A stretch of 64,000 nucleotides of DNA. Origin: an archaeon (GTDB taxonomy: Archaea; Aenigmatarchaeota; Aenigmatarchaeia; GW2011-AR5). A program made the translations under genes and the position numbers. A model generated the notes under the pieces. That model was not told the DNA's origin and did no database searches. It saw only the letters and a program-made list of their open reading frames with translations. Every line of letters begins with the position of its first letter. The first letter of the stretch is position 1. Below, piece by piece: positions 1-8,226 of the stretch. The stretch lies in contig JANQNA010000007.1 in the NCBI GenBank assembly GCA_028279825.1, positions 25,409-89,408 of the forward strand, read 5' to 3'.

Positions 1-328
1 TGCCTCCTCCAATAAGATTTCCTGTCGTAACGGCCGAGAAACCAAATGTAAAGGGTAACTGAGTACTACTCAGAGACTGGCTATAATATAGGAAGCCTCT
101 TTAACCCTCACAAACGACGTGCAACTTTGGAAAATATATTTCTTATTATATATTAAATAACGTATATTTTGTAGAATCATTTCTCATTTTATCACTCACA
201 TAAAAAATGTTCTGAAGAAAATATATTTTGTGAAGAATATTATATGTAGTATTTTATATAATATATATACTATAGAAGAATGTAATGTCCGGAAAATGGG
301 CTGGCTCTATCTCTCACATAAAAAAGCC

Positions 329-348
329 TTTTCTTTCACGAAAGAAAA
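329..348 (-). terminator. Perfect hairpin TTTTCTTTC-AC-GAAAGAAAA downstream of the minus-strand winged-helix gene, followed on the minus strand by GGCTTTTTTATG
   Basis: 9-bp perfect inverted repeat with 2-nt loop plus T-run, 22 bp after the stop codon of 370..888. Confidence 0.5.
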
Positions 349-369
349 CCCTTGGAAAAAGAAAGGTTA

Positions 370-888
370 TTAATTGTTTTCTTCATCCTGCAGCATTTCT
401 TCTTTGTTTTCTTCTTCTGTTTCCGTTCCTTTTTGAGCGCGTGCCATCTCTAACATAAGAAGATCGTCAAAATCCTTGGCTATGCGGCGTGTTTTGCGGA
501 AAAACGACTTTGTTGATGACTCAGCCTTGTCCAGCAGTCTATTCACCGTACCGCCTGTAAGCATGTAACCCTTAACAAAGCCCTCTCCTGCAGGAATTTT
601 AACGAATTCCAGAAGACCTAAACTTCTCCATTTACGAATTTCCTCGTATGTCTGGCTTTGTGAAACGGATAATACCTCTGATATTTTCTCTATTGAAAGT
701 GGAACATTGTCTTTTCTGTACTTTAACAATTCTAGAAGCAGCCTGGCGTGCTCAGCGCGTGATTCTTTACGTTTTAGGCCAAGACGTCTCACTAAAACAT
801 TGGACATATCCGTTGGAGACAGTGTTTTTTGATGATCCGGAGGACTAATCCTCTGGAAAACAATATCAGACATCTTTCTCTTTGGCAT
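370..888 (-). CDS. Winged-helix/HTH DNA-binding protein
   Basis: 172 aa ORF; HTH-like segment LSIEKISEVLSVSQSQTYEEIRKWRSLGLLEFVK. Confidence 0.6.
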   Translation of the reverse strand: MPKRKMSDIVFQRISPPDHQKTLSPTDMSNVLVRRLGLKRKESRAEHARLLLELLKYRKDNVPLSIEKISEVLSVSQSQTYEEIRKWRSLGLLEFVKIPAGEGFVKGYMLTGGTVNRLLDKAESSTKSFFRKTRRIAKDFDDLLMLEMARAQKGTETEEENKEEMLQDEENN

Positions 889-892
889 TGAA

Positions 893-1402
893 TCACCTCT
901 TGAATTTATCGACGGTTATACCTGATTCTTTCATCATATCCATTGCTTTGTGATCTAAACCGTCGTCATGAAAATAATCCGCATCGAAGACAACCCGTTT
1001 GATTCCAGCGGCTATAACCATCTTTGCACATTGATAACATGGATTGTACATAACATAAAGAGTAGAACCATCGGTTGGTATGCCATTAAGGGCACACTGC
1101 ATTATCGCGTTTTGCTCTGCGTGAAGAGTTCGGATACAGTGGTCTCTGGCGATCTCCTGGCCATCAACGATCTGGGTTGTTGGGACAACAAAACATCCCT
1201 TATCATCGCAGTGTGGCTGACCGGATGGGGAGCCGTTGTAGCCTGTTGCTACGATTCTTTTGTTTTTTACCAGAACAGCACCTAACTTTTTTCTTGTACA
1301 GGTTGCGCGCTTTGCAACAAACTGCGTCAAGTTCATGAAATACTCATCCCAACTTGGTCTTCCTTCCTTTGTTTTGAATATATCTGCATTCATTTGGGTC
1401 AC
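893..1402 (-). CDS. dCMP deaminase / cytidine-deoxycytidylate deaminase family protein
   Basis: HAEQNAIMQCA and PCYQCAKMVIAAGIKRVVF zinc-deaminase motifs (HAE, PCxxC). Confidence 0.9.
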   Translation of the reverse strand: MTQMNADIFKTKEGRPSWDEYFMNLTQFVAKRATCTRKKLGAVLVKNKRIVATGYNGSPSGQPHCDDKGCFVVPTTQIVDGQEIARDHCIRTLHAEQNAIMQCALNGIPTDGSTLYVMYNPCYQCAKMVIAAGIKRVVFDADYFHDDGLDHKAMDMMKESGITVDKFKR

Positions 1403-1548
1403 CTTTTGGATACAAGATTGAGTCCTGTAATAGGGCTATTTTCTTTTGTGAGAGATAAAATCACTTCAAAAACCGTGTTATTTTTTGTCTCAATTTTCAT
1501 CATTTTTCACCAAAAACGCTATCATAATTTACTTGGAGTGAAATTATA

Positions 1549-1688
1549 AATTACCCTGTTTTTCGTTTTTTTGGCTCATAACCTTGCTCATGAGTAAACT
1601 CTTTTTGTACAGGGAATTTTTATGTTTTTCTATGTTTGACAAGAAGTATTGGTATAACCAGGAGTAAGGCCATTTTCTAAAAATGGCC
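1549..1688. other. Structured intergenic region with nested inverted repeats
   Basis: AATTACCCTGT (1549-1559) versus ACAGGGAATT (1609-1618), nested CTCAT/ATGAG, then perfect 9-bp hairpin GGCCATTTT-CTA-AAAATGGCC (1668-1688). Confidence 0.35.
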
Positions 1689-1777
1689 CTCTGAAAAGCC
1701 TTAATTTTTTTCACAATTAAGCCGTAATGAAAAAAGTAGAGATTTTTCGTATATGTCTCACATGAGAACTAGAAAAA

Positions 1778-2209
1778 TTACCAACCAGTTGGAATGTCAC
1801 GACCTTGCTCACTTTCTACTACTGGGCGCGTGGCATAAGCTCCTTGTTCGTCATGGTAGAAAACAACCCTGCTTTTGACTTTGACATCGTCAAGCTGTTC
1901 CAATTCTCTGGAAATATAAACAATATCACCCGGCATTTCGGCATAATCTATGCCAAGTTCACCTCTTTCTACAGCTTCTCTTACAGCTCTGTTGAAAGAC
2001 AAAGAATCGAAACGTTGCAGTTCTCGATCGTCACGCGGGGCCTTGCTGCCAGGAGTGCTTACCATCTCATGTTCCACGTATAACTCACCAACAACCGGGA
2101 ACTCCTGAAAAGGTCTAACTCCAATGATTCCCGGGTTTCCTATCCTGTCTTCTGACGGATGCCAGTCAAAATATTTTGCAGCTCCTTTTATTTCTGCCAT
2201 AAGTATCAC
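1778..2209 (-). CDS. Hypothetical protein (probable start at the internal MAEIKG)
   Basis: 143 aa ORF, no recognised family. Confidence 0.5.
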   Translation of the reverse strand: MILMAEIKGAAKYFDWHPSEDRIGNPGIIGVRPFQEFPVVGELYVEHEMVSTPGSKAPRDDRELQRFDSLSFNRAVREAVERGELGIDYAEMPGDIVYISRELEQLDDVKVKSRVVFYHDEQGAYATRPVVESEQGRDIPTGW

Positions 2210-2247
2210 TGGTAAATGTAGTGAAAATGTATTTAAACGCTGTAAAA

Positions 2248-2421
2248 TCAGGTGAATTTTGGGTATTCATATGCTCCATTTTCTCGTGTTTGGTGTCTAT
2301 CTTTACTTCCTTCTCTGTATGAATCCTCAATTGGTTGACCCTCTCCAGGAGGTTCAAGTACCCATCTAGTTCCCCAGAAATAACTATGTCCCACTGCTAT
2401 TGTTTGTGTTGGTCCTTGCAT
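2248..2421 (-). CDS. Hypothetical 57-aa protein MQGPTQTIAVGHSYFWGTRWVLEPPGEGQPIEDSYREGSKDRHQTRENGAYEYPKFT
   Basis: Own translation; below the 60-aa cutoff of the ORF track; ATG lies a few nt after the stop of the upstream HTH gene (coupled); shares FWGxRWxL with the protein at 4992..5339. Confidence 0.5.
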   Translation of the reverse strand: MQGPTQTIAVGHSYFWGTRWVLEPPGEGQPIEDSYREGSKDRHQTRENGAYEYPKFT

Positions 2422-2425
2422 TTTT

Positions 2426-2722
2426 TCACTTTCTTTTTGGTTTTAGTTTGGCGAATTTGCGTAGCACGGCTTCAAAGTTACCGGCAAGTTCCATACCATC
2501 CTGTGTTAACTTAACGTACTTGATTCTTCCGTGTTTTTCAAATTCAACAATGCCCATATCCTTGAAGATTTCAAGAAGTTTTACAGTGTGAGAATACGTA
2601 CAGTCTGTATTCTTGGCTAAAACGGAAACGTATTTCGGGTTAGATCCTATCTTGACGTTTAGCAGCAATCTAACAGGTTTCCTTCGGATAAAAAGTTCCT
2701 CAATTTCGTTTTTTGCAGTCAT
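2426..2722 (-). CDS. Winged-helix transcriptional regulator-like protein
   Basis: 98 aa; NPKYVSVLAKNTDCTYSHTVKLLEIFKDMGIVEFEKHGRIKYVKLTQDG is a wHTH with wing. Confidence 0.65.
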   Translation of the reverse strand: MTAKNEIEELFIRRKPVRLLLNVKIGSNPKYVSVLAKNTDCTYSHTVKLLEIFKDMGIVEFEKHGRIKYVKLTQDGMELAGNFEAVLRKFAKLKPKRK

Positions 2723-2950
2723 GTCAACTATGTTTTACTATATATTTTCTCCTTTATATACGTTAAATATATCTTTGAACATATACTTTACTATAGGTAC
2801 ATTACTACATATCTGTTATTTTGTATTCTATAGCGTAATTGCTTTGTAAAATATACATTAAAATAGATATATTACACTAAATTCTTTGACTCTCACAAAG
2901 TAAAAAGTTAGCTTAAAATAAAAAGAAACGACTAAGTTATCAGTGATTAC

Positions 2951-3166
2951 ATGGAAATGACGCTGCAGCCTCTGAGAAAGATGATGAAAAGGGCCGGTGC
3001 CAAAAGAGTGAGTGATAAGGCAGCCGGGCAACTGGGGTTAATTCTTGAGGATCACGCAAAAATACTTTTACTAGAGGCAAAAAGGCTGTCAGAACACGTT
3101 GGCAGACGTACAGTAATGAAAAGAGATGTGCGCGCGGCGCGTAAGATACTGGAGAAGAGACAGTAA
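2951..3166 (+). CDS. Archaeal histone-fold protein
   Basis: 71 aa; MTLQPLRKMMKRAGAKRVSDKAAGQLGLILEDHAKILLLEAKRLSEHVGRRTVMKRDVRAARK histone fold. Confidence 0.85.
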   Translation: MEMTLQPLRKMMKRAGAKRVSDKAAGQLGLILEDHAKILLLEAKRLSEHVGRRTVMKRDVRAARKILEKRQ

Positions 3167-3195
3167 AAATATCTTTATATACTAGTCACTATATA

Positions 3196-3621
3196 GTGGT
3201 TACAGGTGTGGATATGAACTGGAAAGAATTCGCTGCAGGAGCCGCTATTGCGGGTGTAACAGCAGGGGTTATAGGTCAGGGTGTGTATACAGGTAAAACA
3301 AGGCAGATTAAGGAAGCCGCTGAAAGAAGGGCTTATTTTCAAGATGCTGGTTTGCATGTAGTTCAATGCCCAGATACCATGGTTACATGTGTTTACAGAC
3401 AAACAGGTGATGGTCCACAGCTTATTGGTAAATACGGACGCAGCCTTATAGACGGAGTAATGGAGTTCCAGCCTGAGGAAAATGATACTGAATTAGAAGA
3501 GTTTGCCGGTAAAGGTAGAATGAGGGTAAGAAAAAAGTCTTCAGACGTGGATTGTACTGCTGATACTATAGAAGACTTGTCAATAGCTGCCAGTTATGCA
3601 CCGTTATTGCTTTTGTGGTAA
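3196..3621 (+). CDS. Small membrane-anchored hypothetical protein (paralogue of the next ORF)
   Basis: N-terminal Gly/Ala-rich TM; similarity to 3652..3963 (AxFxxAGxxVV...YRxxGDxxLIGKYxxxxxxG); TATA-like TTTATATA upstream. Confidence 0.5.
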   Translation: MVTGVDMNWKEFAAGAAIAGVTAGVIGQGVYTGKTRQIKEAAERRAYFQDAGLHVVQCPDTMVTCVYRQTGDGPQLIGKYGRSLIDGVMEFQPEENDTELEEFAGKGRMRVRKKSSDVDCTADTIEDLSIAASYAPLLLLW

Positions 3622-3651
3622 TTTAGTCCTTTAAACATTTTTTAGATATCT

Positions 3652-3963
3652 TTGATTATGTTAAAGGAACTTGGGCTATCTATTGCACTATTAGGTGGTG
3701 TTGGTGCTATGGCAGGTCTTTCTGTTTCACAGGAAAATGAAAGAAGGGGAAACCTCAGAAATGCCTTTACAGAAGCTGGTTATGAGATCGTTGGTTCTGG
3801 AAGCCAGATTGCGTTCTTAAGAGATGGAGAGATTGTCGGACACTACAGAATTGATCCTTTTAACGGATCGTATTTTGTGACAACAGACGAAAAGGCTCGT
3901 AAACTCGCCATAGGACACGCAAGAGTTAGTAGAACGTCGCTAAGTCCTTTCCCAGGCTACTGA
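3652..3963 (+). CDS. Small membrane-anchored hypothetical protein (probable start at MLKELG)
   Basis: TM N-terminus, paralogous to 3196..3621; upstream CTTTAAACATTTTT promoter-like sequence. Confidence 0.5.
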   Translation: MIMLKELGLSIALLGGVGAMAGLSVSQENERRGNLRNAFTEAGYEIVGSGSQIAFLRDGEIVGHYRIDPFNGSYFVTTDEKARKLAIGHARVSRTSLSPFPGY

Positions 3964-3992
3964 TTGGTCTTTAAACATTTTTCTGAAATACT

Positions 3993-4979
3993 ATGTGGAT
4001 GCTTAATGAGATCATAAAAAGAATTGCTTCTGAAAGCGGGAAAACAGAAAAGGAAATCAATGTTCTTATTGAAGAAAAAAGGACGGAACTGTCTGATTTA
4101 ATTTCTGAAGAAGGTGCAGCTTACATTGTTGCCAAAGAACTGGGTGTGGCAATGATAAAGCAAGACAGACTTAACATAGCAAACATAGTTGCCGGGATGC
4201 AAAATGTTGATGTTGTCGGCAAAATAACCAACATTTCGCCTGTCAGAGAGTTTAAAACAGAAAAAGCATCAGGGCGCTTTGCCAATGTTACTATTGCTGA
4301 CGAAACCGGATCCGTGAGAATTTCTTTCTGGAATGATGAAATTAACCACTTAGCCGGTATGGAAGTAAACGATGCGGTGCGTATCAAAGGATACGTTAAA
4401 GAGGATAATCTTGGCAATCCTGAGATAAGACTTGGCAGGTACGGCAATATTGCAAAGAGTGATGAACAAATAGGCACAGTAAAGGAAGCGGAACGGAAAA
4501 CTGCACGTACTTCTATAGCAGGCCTAACGGAAGGCGGTTACAAGGAGATAAGGACGCCTCTGCTGCAGATATTCGAAGGGAATACCTTCTATGAGGTCTG
4601 TCCTGAATGCCGCTCACGCGTCAAGTTAAATGATAAAGATGAGTTTGCATGTGAAGAACACGGGGAAGTAAAGCCTGCTTACGGCATGATTATATCCGGA
4701 ATATCTGACGATGGGACAGGATCAATAAGAACGGTTTTCTTCAACGAGAATGCTGAGAAGATTCTGGGAATGAGCACAGAAGATGCCAAGAAAGTGTTTG
4801 ATCGTAAAAAGAAAATAACTGCTGTGCTAGAACAGGTTCCGTTGGGGAAAGAACTAATATTGACGGGTAGGGCCCGCAGAAACCAGCTTTTTGAGCGGCT
4901 GGAATTCATAGTCAACGATGTTAAGGATGTTGATGTAAAACAGGAAATAGAATTATTGCTAAACAGTTTGAACGAATAG
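3993..4979 (+). CDS. Replication factor A (RPA)-like OB-fold ssDNA-binding protein with zinc-binding region
   Basis: VGKITNISPVREFKTEKASGRFANVTIADETGSVRISFWNDE OB fold; second domain with CPEC...CEEH. Confidence 0.85.
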   Translation: MWMLNEIIKRIASESGKTEKEINVLIEEKRTELSDLISEEGAAYIVAKELGVAMIKQDRLNIANIVAGMQNVDVVGKITNISPVREFKTEKASGRFANVTIADETGSVRISFWNDEINHLAGMEVNDAVRIKGYVKEDNLGNPEIRLGRYGNIAKSDEQIGTVKEAERKTARTSIAGLTEGGYKEIRTPLLQIFEGNTFYEVCPECRSRVKLNDKDEFACEEHGEVKPAYGMIISGISDDGTGSIRTVFFNENAEKILGMSTEDAKKVFDRKKKITAVLEQVPLGKELILTGRARRNQLFERLEFIVNDVKDVDVKQEIELLLNSLNE

Positions 4980-4991
4980 AGGTGAATTGAA

Positions 4992-5339
4992 ATGAAAAAC
5001 TCTGCAGAAATAACACAAGATATAAGAGATGAAGTAGATTATAGATGGCTTGGCAGTCCAGGGTTTGATAAACCATTTGAATTTGATTATAGAGGAAGTC
5101 ATATTTCAAGCAAGTTTGCCAAAGTGCGAGAAGGTGTAGTGTTAGTACGCCCGTATACTGTTATGTACTCGTTAGTACCACAGGCTTTTGACTTGCGTGA
5201 AGTAAGTAATCCAAGTGTACCTAATGAAGAAAATTATAGACCCCATTCACATCCTCTAGAAGGGGGTAGTCAATTCTGGGGACCCAGATGGAGTTTAGAT
5301 GTACTTGGCGGTGCAAATGAATTAGGAAAGGAGGTATAA
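4992..5339 (+). CDS. Hypothetical protein with C-terminal FWGPRWSLD motif
   Basis: 115 aa ORF between RPA and radA, tightly spaced. Confidence 0.5.
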   Translation: MKNSAEITQDIRDEVDYRWLGSPGFDKPFEFDYRGSHISSKFAKVREGVVLVRPYTVMYSLVPQAFDLREVSNPSVPNEENYRPHSHPLEGGSQFWGPRWSLDVLGGANELGKEV

Positions 5340-5341
5340 AC

Positions 5342-6373
5342 ATGGCTTTCAAAAAGAAAAAAACGGTAGAAGAGGAATTGGCTGAACTCAGCGAGGGCGC
5401 TGATGAGGTAGAGAAGGATACTAGTGACAAGGATGTGGATGAACTTACTATAGAAGATCTTCCTGGTATTGGTCCAAAGGGTGCTGAAAAACTTAGAGAA
5501 GCAGGTTATAATGATTTGATATCTATAGCAGCTGCCTCTACAGGTGAAATAGGGGCTGCATGTAGCATAGGTTCGGCAACTGCGGAAAAAATTATACAGT
5601 CTGCTAGAAGTAAGCTCGACATGGGTTTCAAGAGTGCTTCTGATGTACTTCAAAGGAGAAAGGAAATAGGTAAAATAACAACTGGCTCCGCTACGCTGGA
5701 TGCTCTTCTAGGCGGCGGGGTGGAAACGCAGGCGATAACAGAAGCGTTTGGGGCCTTCGGCTCCGGCAAGAGTCAAATTGGATTCCAGCTTGCTGTTAAT
5801 GTGCAGCTGCCTAAGAAAGACGGTGGACTAAACGGTAAATGTGTTTTCATTGATACGGAAAGTACGTTTCGTCCTGAGCGTATAATGCAACTTGCAGAGG
5901 CGAAAGGATTGGATCCAAAGAAAGTTCTAAAGAACATTCTTATTGCTAAAGCATACAACAGTGATCACCAGGTTCTTTTAGCGGAAAAGGTAAAAGACCT
6001 GATGAAGGAGCACGATGTAAAACTTGTGATAGTTGATTCTATGATGAGTCACTTTAGGAGTGATTACAGTGGTAGAGGAGAATTAGCACCACGTCAGCAA
6101 AAATTAAATCGGCATCTGCATGCACTACAGAAATTGGCTGATACAAACAACGTTGCTATTTATTTTACGAACCAGGTAATGGCTCGTCCAGACGTCATGT
6201 TCGGCGATCCAACAACACACATAGGTGGACACATAATCGGACATGCATCAACGTACAGACTATATCTAAGAAAAAGCAAACAGAGTACAAGAATTGCAAG
6301 ATTGATAGACAGTCCTAATTTGCCGGAAGGTGAAGCTGTGTTTAAGCTGTCGGAAGTTGGGTTGAGTGACTGA
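5342..6373 (+). CDS. radA: DNA repair and recombination protein RadA
   Basis: Hh[17 protein letters not shown]; Walker [42 protein letters not shown]; Shine-Dalgarno AAAGGAGG. Confidence 0.97.
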   Translation: MAFKKKKTVEEELAELSEGADEVEKDTSDKDVDELTIEDLPGIGPKGAEKLREAGYNDLISIAAASTGEIGAACSIGSATAEKIIQSARSKLDMGFKSASDVLQRRKEIGKITTGSATLDALLGGGVETQAITEAFGAFGSGKSQIGFQLAVNVQLPKKDGGLNGKCVFIDTESTFRPERIMQLAEAKGLDPKKVLKNILIAKAYNSDHQVLLAEKVKDLMKEHDVKLVIVDSMMSHFRSDYSGRGELAPRQQKLNRHLHALQKLADTNNVAIYFTNQVMARPDVMFGDPTTHIGGHIIGHASTYRLYLRKSKQSTRIARLIDSPNLPEGEAVFKLSEVGLSD

Positions 6374-6590
6374 AATAGTTGGAAGAGGATACGCAGCTTT
6401 TGATAGAGCGTTTCGTAGGGGTGAAATCAAACCAGGTTCCACTGTGGCAGTTCCTATCCAAGACGAAGTAGAATTCTATACAGTAGCCAGAAATGGTCAA
6501 CTAGATATACGTGATAGGAATCGGGGTGTTCATTCACAAGAGGCTACCAGTTTACTTTTATACAGACGTAAGTGGCAAGTCACGTTCTAA
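6366..6590 (+). CDS. Hypothetical 74-aa protein overlapping the radA 3' end
   Basis: ORF overlaps the radA stop by 8 nt. Confidence 0.4.
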   Translation: MTEIVGRGYAAFDRAFRRGEIKPGSTVAVPIQDEVEFYTVARNGQLDIRDRNRGVHSQEATSLLLYRRKWQVTF

Positions 6591-6649
6591 TTTTCTTTTG
6601 TGAGAGATAGAGTCGTAAAAGTAGTATGGAATTATTATACTACAAAAAA

Positions 6650-6904
6650 TTAAACAATTTCCTTCTCGCTTATGATTACGAAGTCGCCTACACTTTTTAC
6701 TGATGAGAATGGAATAAGTAGACGGTTGTTATCGTCCTTATCTAAATTCAAGTCACCAATATGTTTTGTAGGCTCAACAAGAACCAGGTTGAGAAGTTCG
6801 CCACTCTCGGAAATGAAGTTTATGTCCCCGATTACACCGAATTTTCTTCCGGTTTCCTCAGAAACTATTACCTTTCCAAGTAGATCTCGTCCTCTGCTTT
6901 GCAT
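6650..6904 (-). CDS. PRC-barrel domain protein
   Basis: GRDLLGKVIVSEETGRKFGVIGDINFISESGELLNLVLVEP...LLIPFSSVKSVGDFVII. Confidence 0.8.
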   Translation of the reverse strand: MQSRGRDLLGKVIVSEETGRKFGVIGDINFISESGELLNLVLVEPTKHIGDLNLDKDDNNRLLIPFSSVKSVGDFVIISEKEIV

Positions 6905-6983
6905 CTTGTATCACCTCAATGTTAACTAATTACTGTCCTACCTTTAAATAATTTGTTCGGAAACTTCCTCAATTACGTGAAAA

Positions 6984-8186
6984 TTACGCTCTCACAAGAA
7001 TGCTTCTTATAGAAGGTGAAACCTGGTAAGCAAACGCTCTATCAACACGTACACGCTCTACAAGGCCTTCTTCCATCAGTCTCTTTAGGATGTTATTCAT
7101 AGAACGAACAGCATGCTGACGTGATTTGTATTTTTCTAAATCCAACTTATCCGCTACTTGTCCTGGTGTTAAAGGATCGACAAGCATTTCTACTATTTCA
7201 CGTTGTGTAGGCGTAAGCTCCTCTAAGAACCTCAACGAGACTTTAACCTCTTCTGATGCCATTTCCGGAACAACCAATTCTTTTGTGAGAGGTCTGCCTG
7301 TCTTCATGGACTCATTAATAATATCATTACATACTTTGATGATCTCACGAGGGAAGCCGCCAGAGCGGCTATAGATAGTATCAATGATTTCACTAAACTC
7401 ATTACCTGTTCCACCGACACTTTGAATTCTCTTAACAATTAATTCCCTTGTTTCTTCTTTTGTGAGAGATACGAGTTCTATTTTTGCCATGATTCGTTTT
7501 CTCAGCGTTTCTAGTCTTGTAAGGTTTTCTTCGAAAACAGGTAATCCTGCCAATACAATGGACATATTGTCAACCTGGTCGCTTAGGACACGAAGCCATT
7601 CTAAGACGTCAGTCTTGGACTCATGGGCCTCATCATACATTACAATCAGATGCTTAGAACGGAGGCGTTTATTCAAAAATCCTTTCAATTGATATATGTT
7701 TTTTATGTGAGGCTTACGGAACGGTATTTTTGTAGGATATTTTTCATTGAATATGTCAACAAACTCTTCTGGTTTTTGCGGTGGTTTTCCAATAAAAACA
7801 AAATCGAACACTTTATTTACACTACCTGCCAGCCACTCAAGCATTGTGGTCTTGCCTGAGCCGGTTGGGCCCACTAGTAGTACTACTTTGTGCTTTTCCT
7901 TCACAAGCCTCACAAGGTCTTCTGACTGTGACCTATATCCAACAAACAATTCTGGCAATATATTCAGTATGAACGGATTTCCTGCCCAATTCATAGTTCT
8001 AAACCACTCTTCCGGTTCTTTAGGCATTTTCTTCTCTGGAATGACTGTTTTTGGCTCTTCTGGTATTAACTGTGCCGGGGCGGGCATCACTTGTTTCTCA
8101 ATCTTTTCTATCCTCTCTTCTATTTTTTCTTCATTCTGGGCATGGGCTTCCTCTATTTTGTCCTCTTTTTTCTCTTCCATGCCCAT
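6984..8186 (-). CDS. AAA+ ATPase with C-terminal winged helix (ExeA/TniB/Orc-like architecture)
   Basis: Walker A GPTGSGKTT, Walker B LIVMYDEAH, sensor-1 IVLAGLP, NPF...VGY N-terminal signature, C-terminal wHTH LTPTQREIVEMLVDPLTPGQVADKLDLEKYKSRQHAVRSMNNILKRLMEEGLVERVR. Confidence 0.8.
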   Translation of the reverse strand: MGMEEKKEDKIEEAHAQNEEKIEERIEKIEKQVMPAPAQLIPEEPKTVIPEKKMPKEPEEWFRTMNWAGNPFILNILPELFVGYRSQSEDLVRLVKEKHKVVLLVGPTGSGKTTMLEWLAGSVNKVFDFVFIGKPPQKPEEFVDIFNEKYPTKIPFRKPHIKNIYQLKGFLNKRLRSKHLIVMYDEAHESKTDVLEWLRVLSDQVDNMSIVLAGLPVFEENLTRLETLRKRIMAKIELVSLTKEETRELIVKRIQSVGGTGNEFSEIIDTIYSRSGGFPREIIKVCNDIINESMKTGRPLTKELVVPEMASEEVKVSLRFLEELTPTQREIVEMLVDPLTPGQVADKLDLEKYKSRQHAVRSMNNILKRLMEEGLVERVRVDRAFAYQVSPSIRSILVRA

Positions 8187-8189
8187 TAT

Positions 8190-8216
8190 TTATACTCTAT
8201 AGTATATATATTTATC
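8190..8216 (-). promoter_or_regulatory. Candidate TATA promoter of the AAA+ ATPase gene
   Basis: Minus strand CAGATAAATATATATACTATAGAGTATAAATA immediately upstream of the ATG. Confidence 0.45.
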
Positions 8217-8226
8217 TGTTGTCAAG

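Noticed and set aside
968-1285. 105-aa plus-strand ORF antisense to dCMP deaminase
   Set aside because: Fully overlaps a well-supported CDS; implausible composition (shadow ORF).
2166-2357. 63-aa minus-strand ORF
   Set aside because: Overlaps the better supported 57-aa ORF and the start of 1778..2209; no start signal.
3187-3198. Palindrome CACTATATAGTG as a specific operator
   Set aside because: Coincides with the TATA promoter of the following gene; 12 bp AT-rich palindrome is weak evidence alone.
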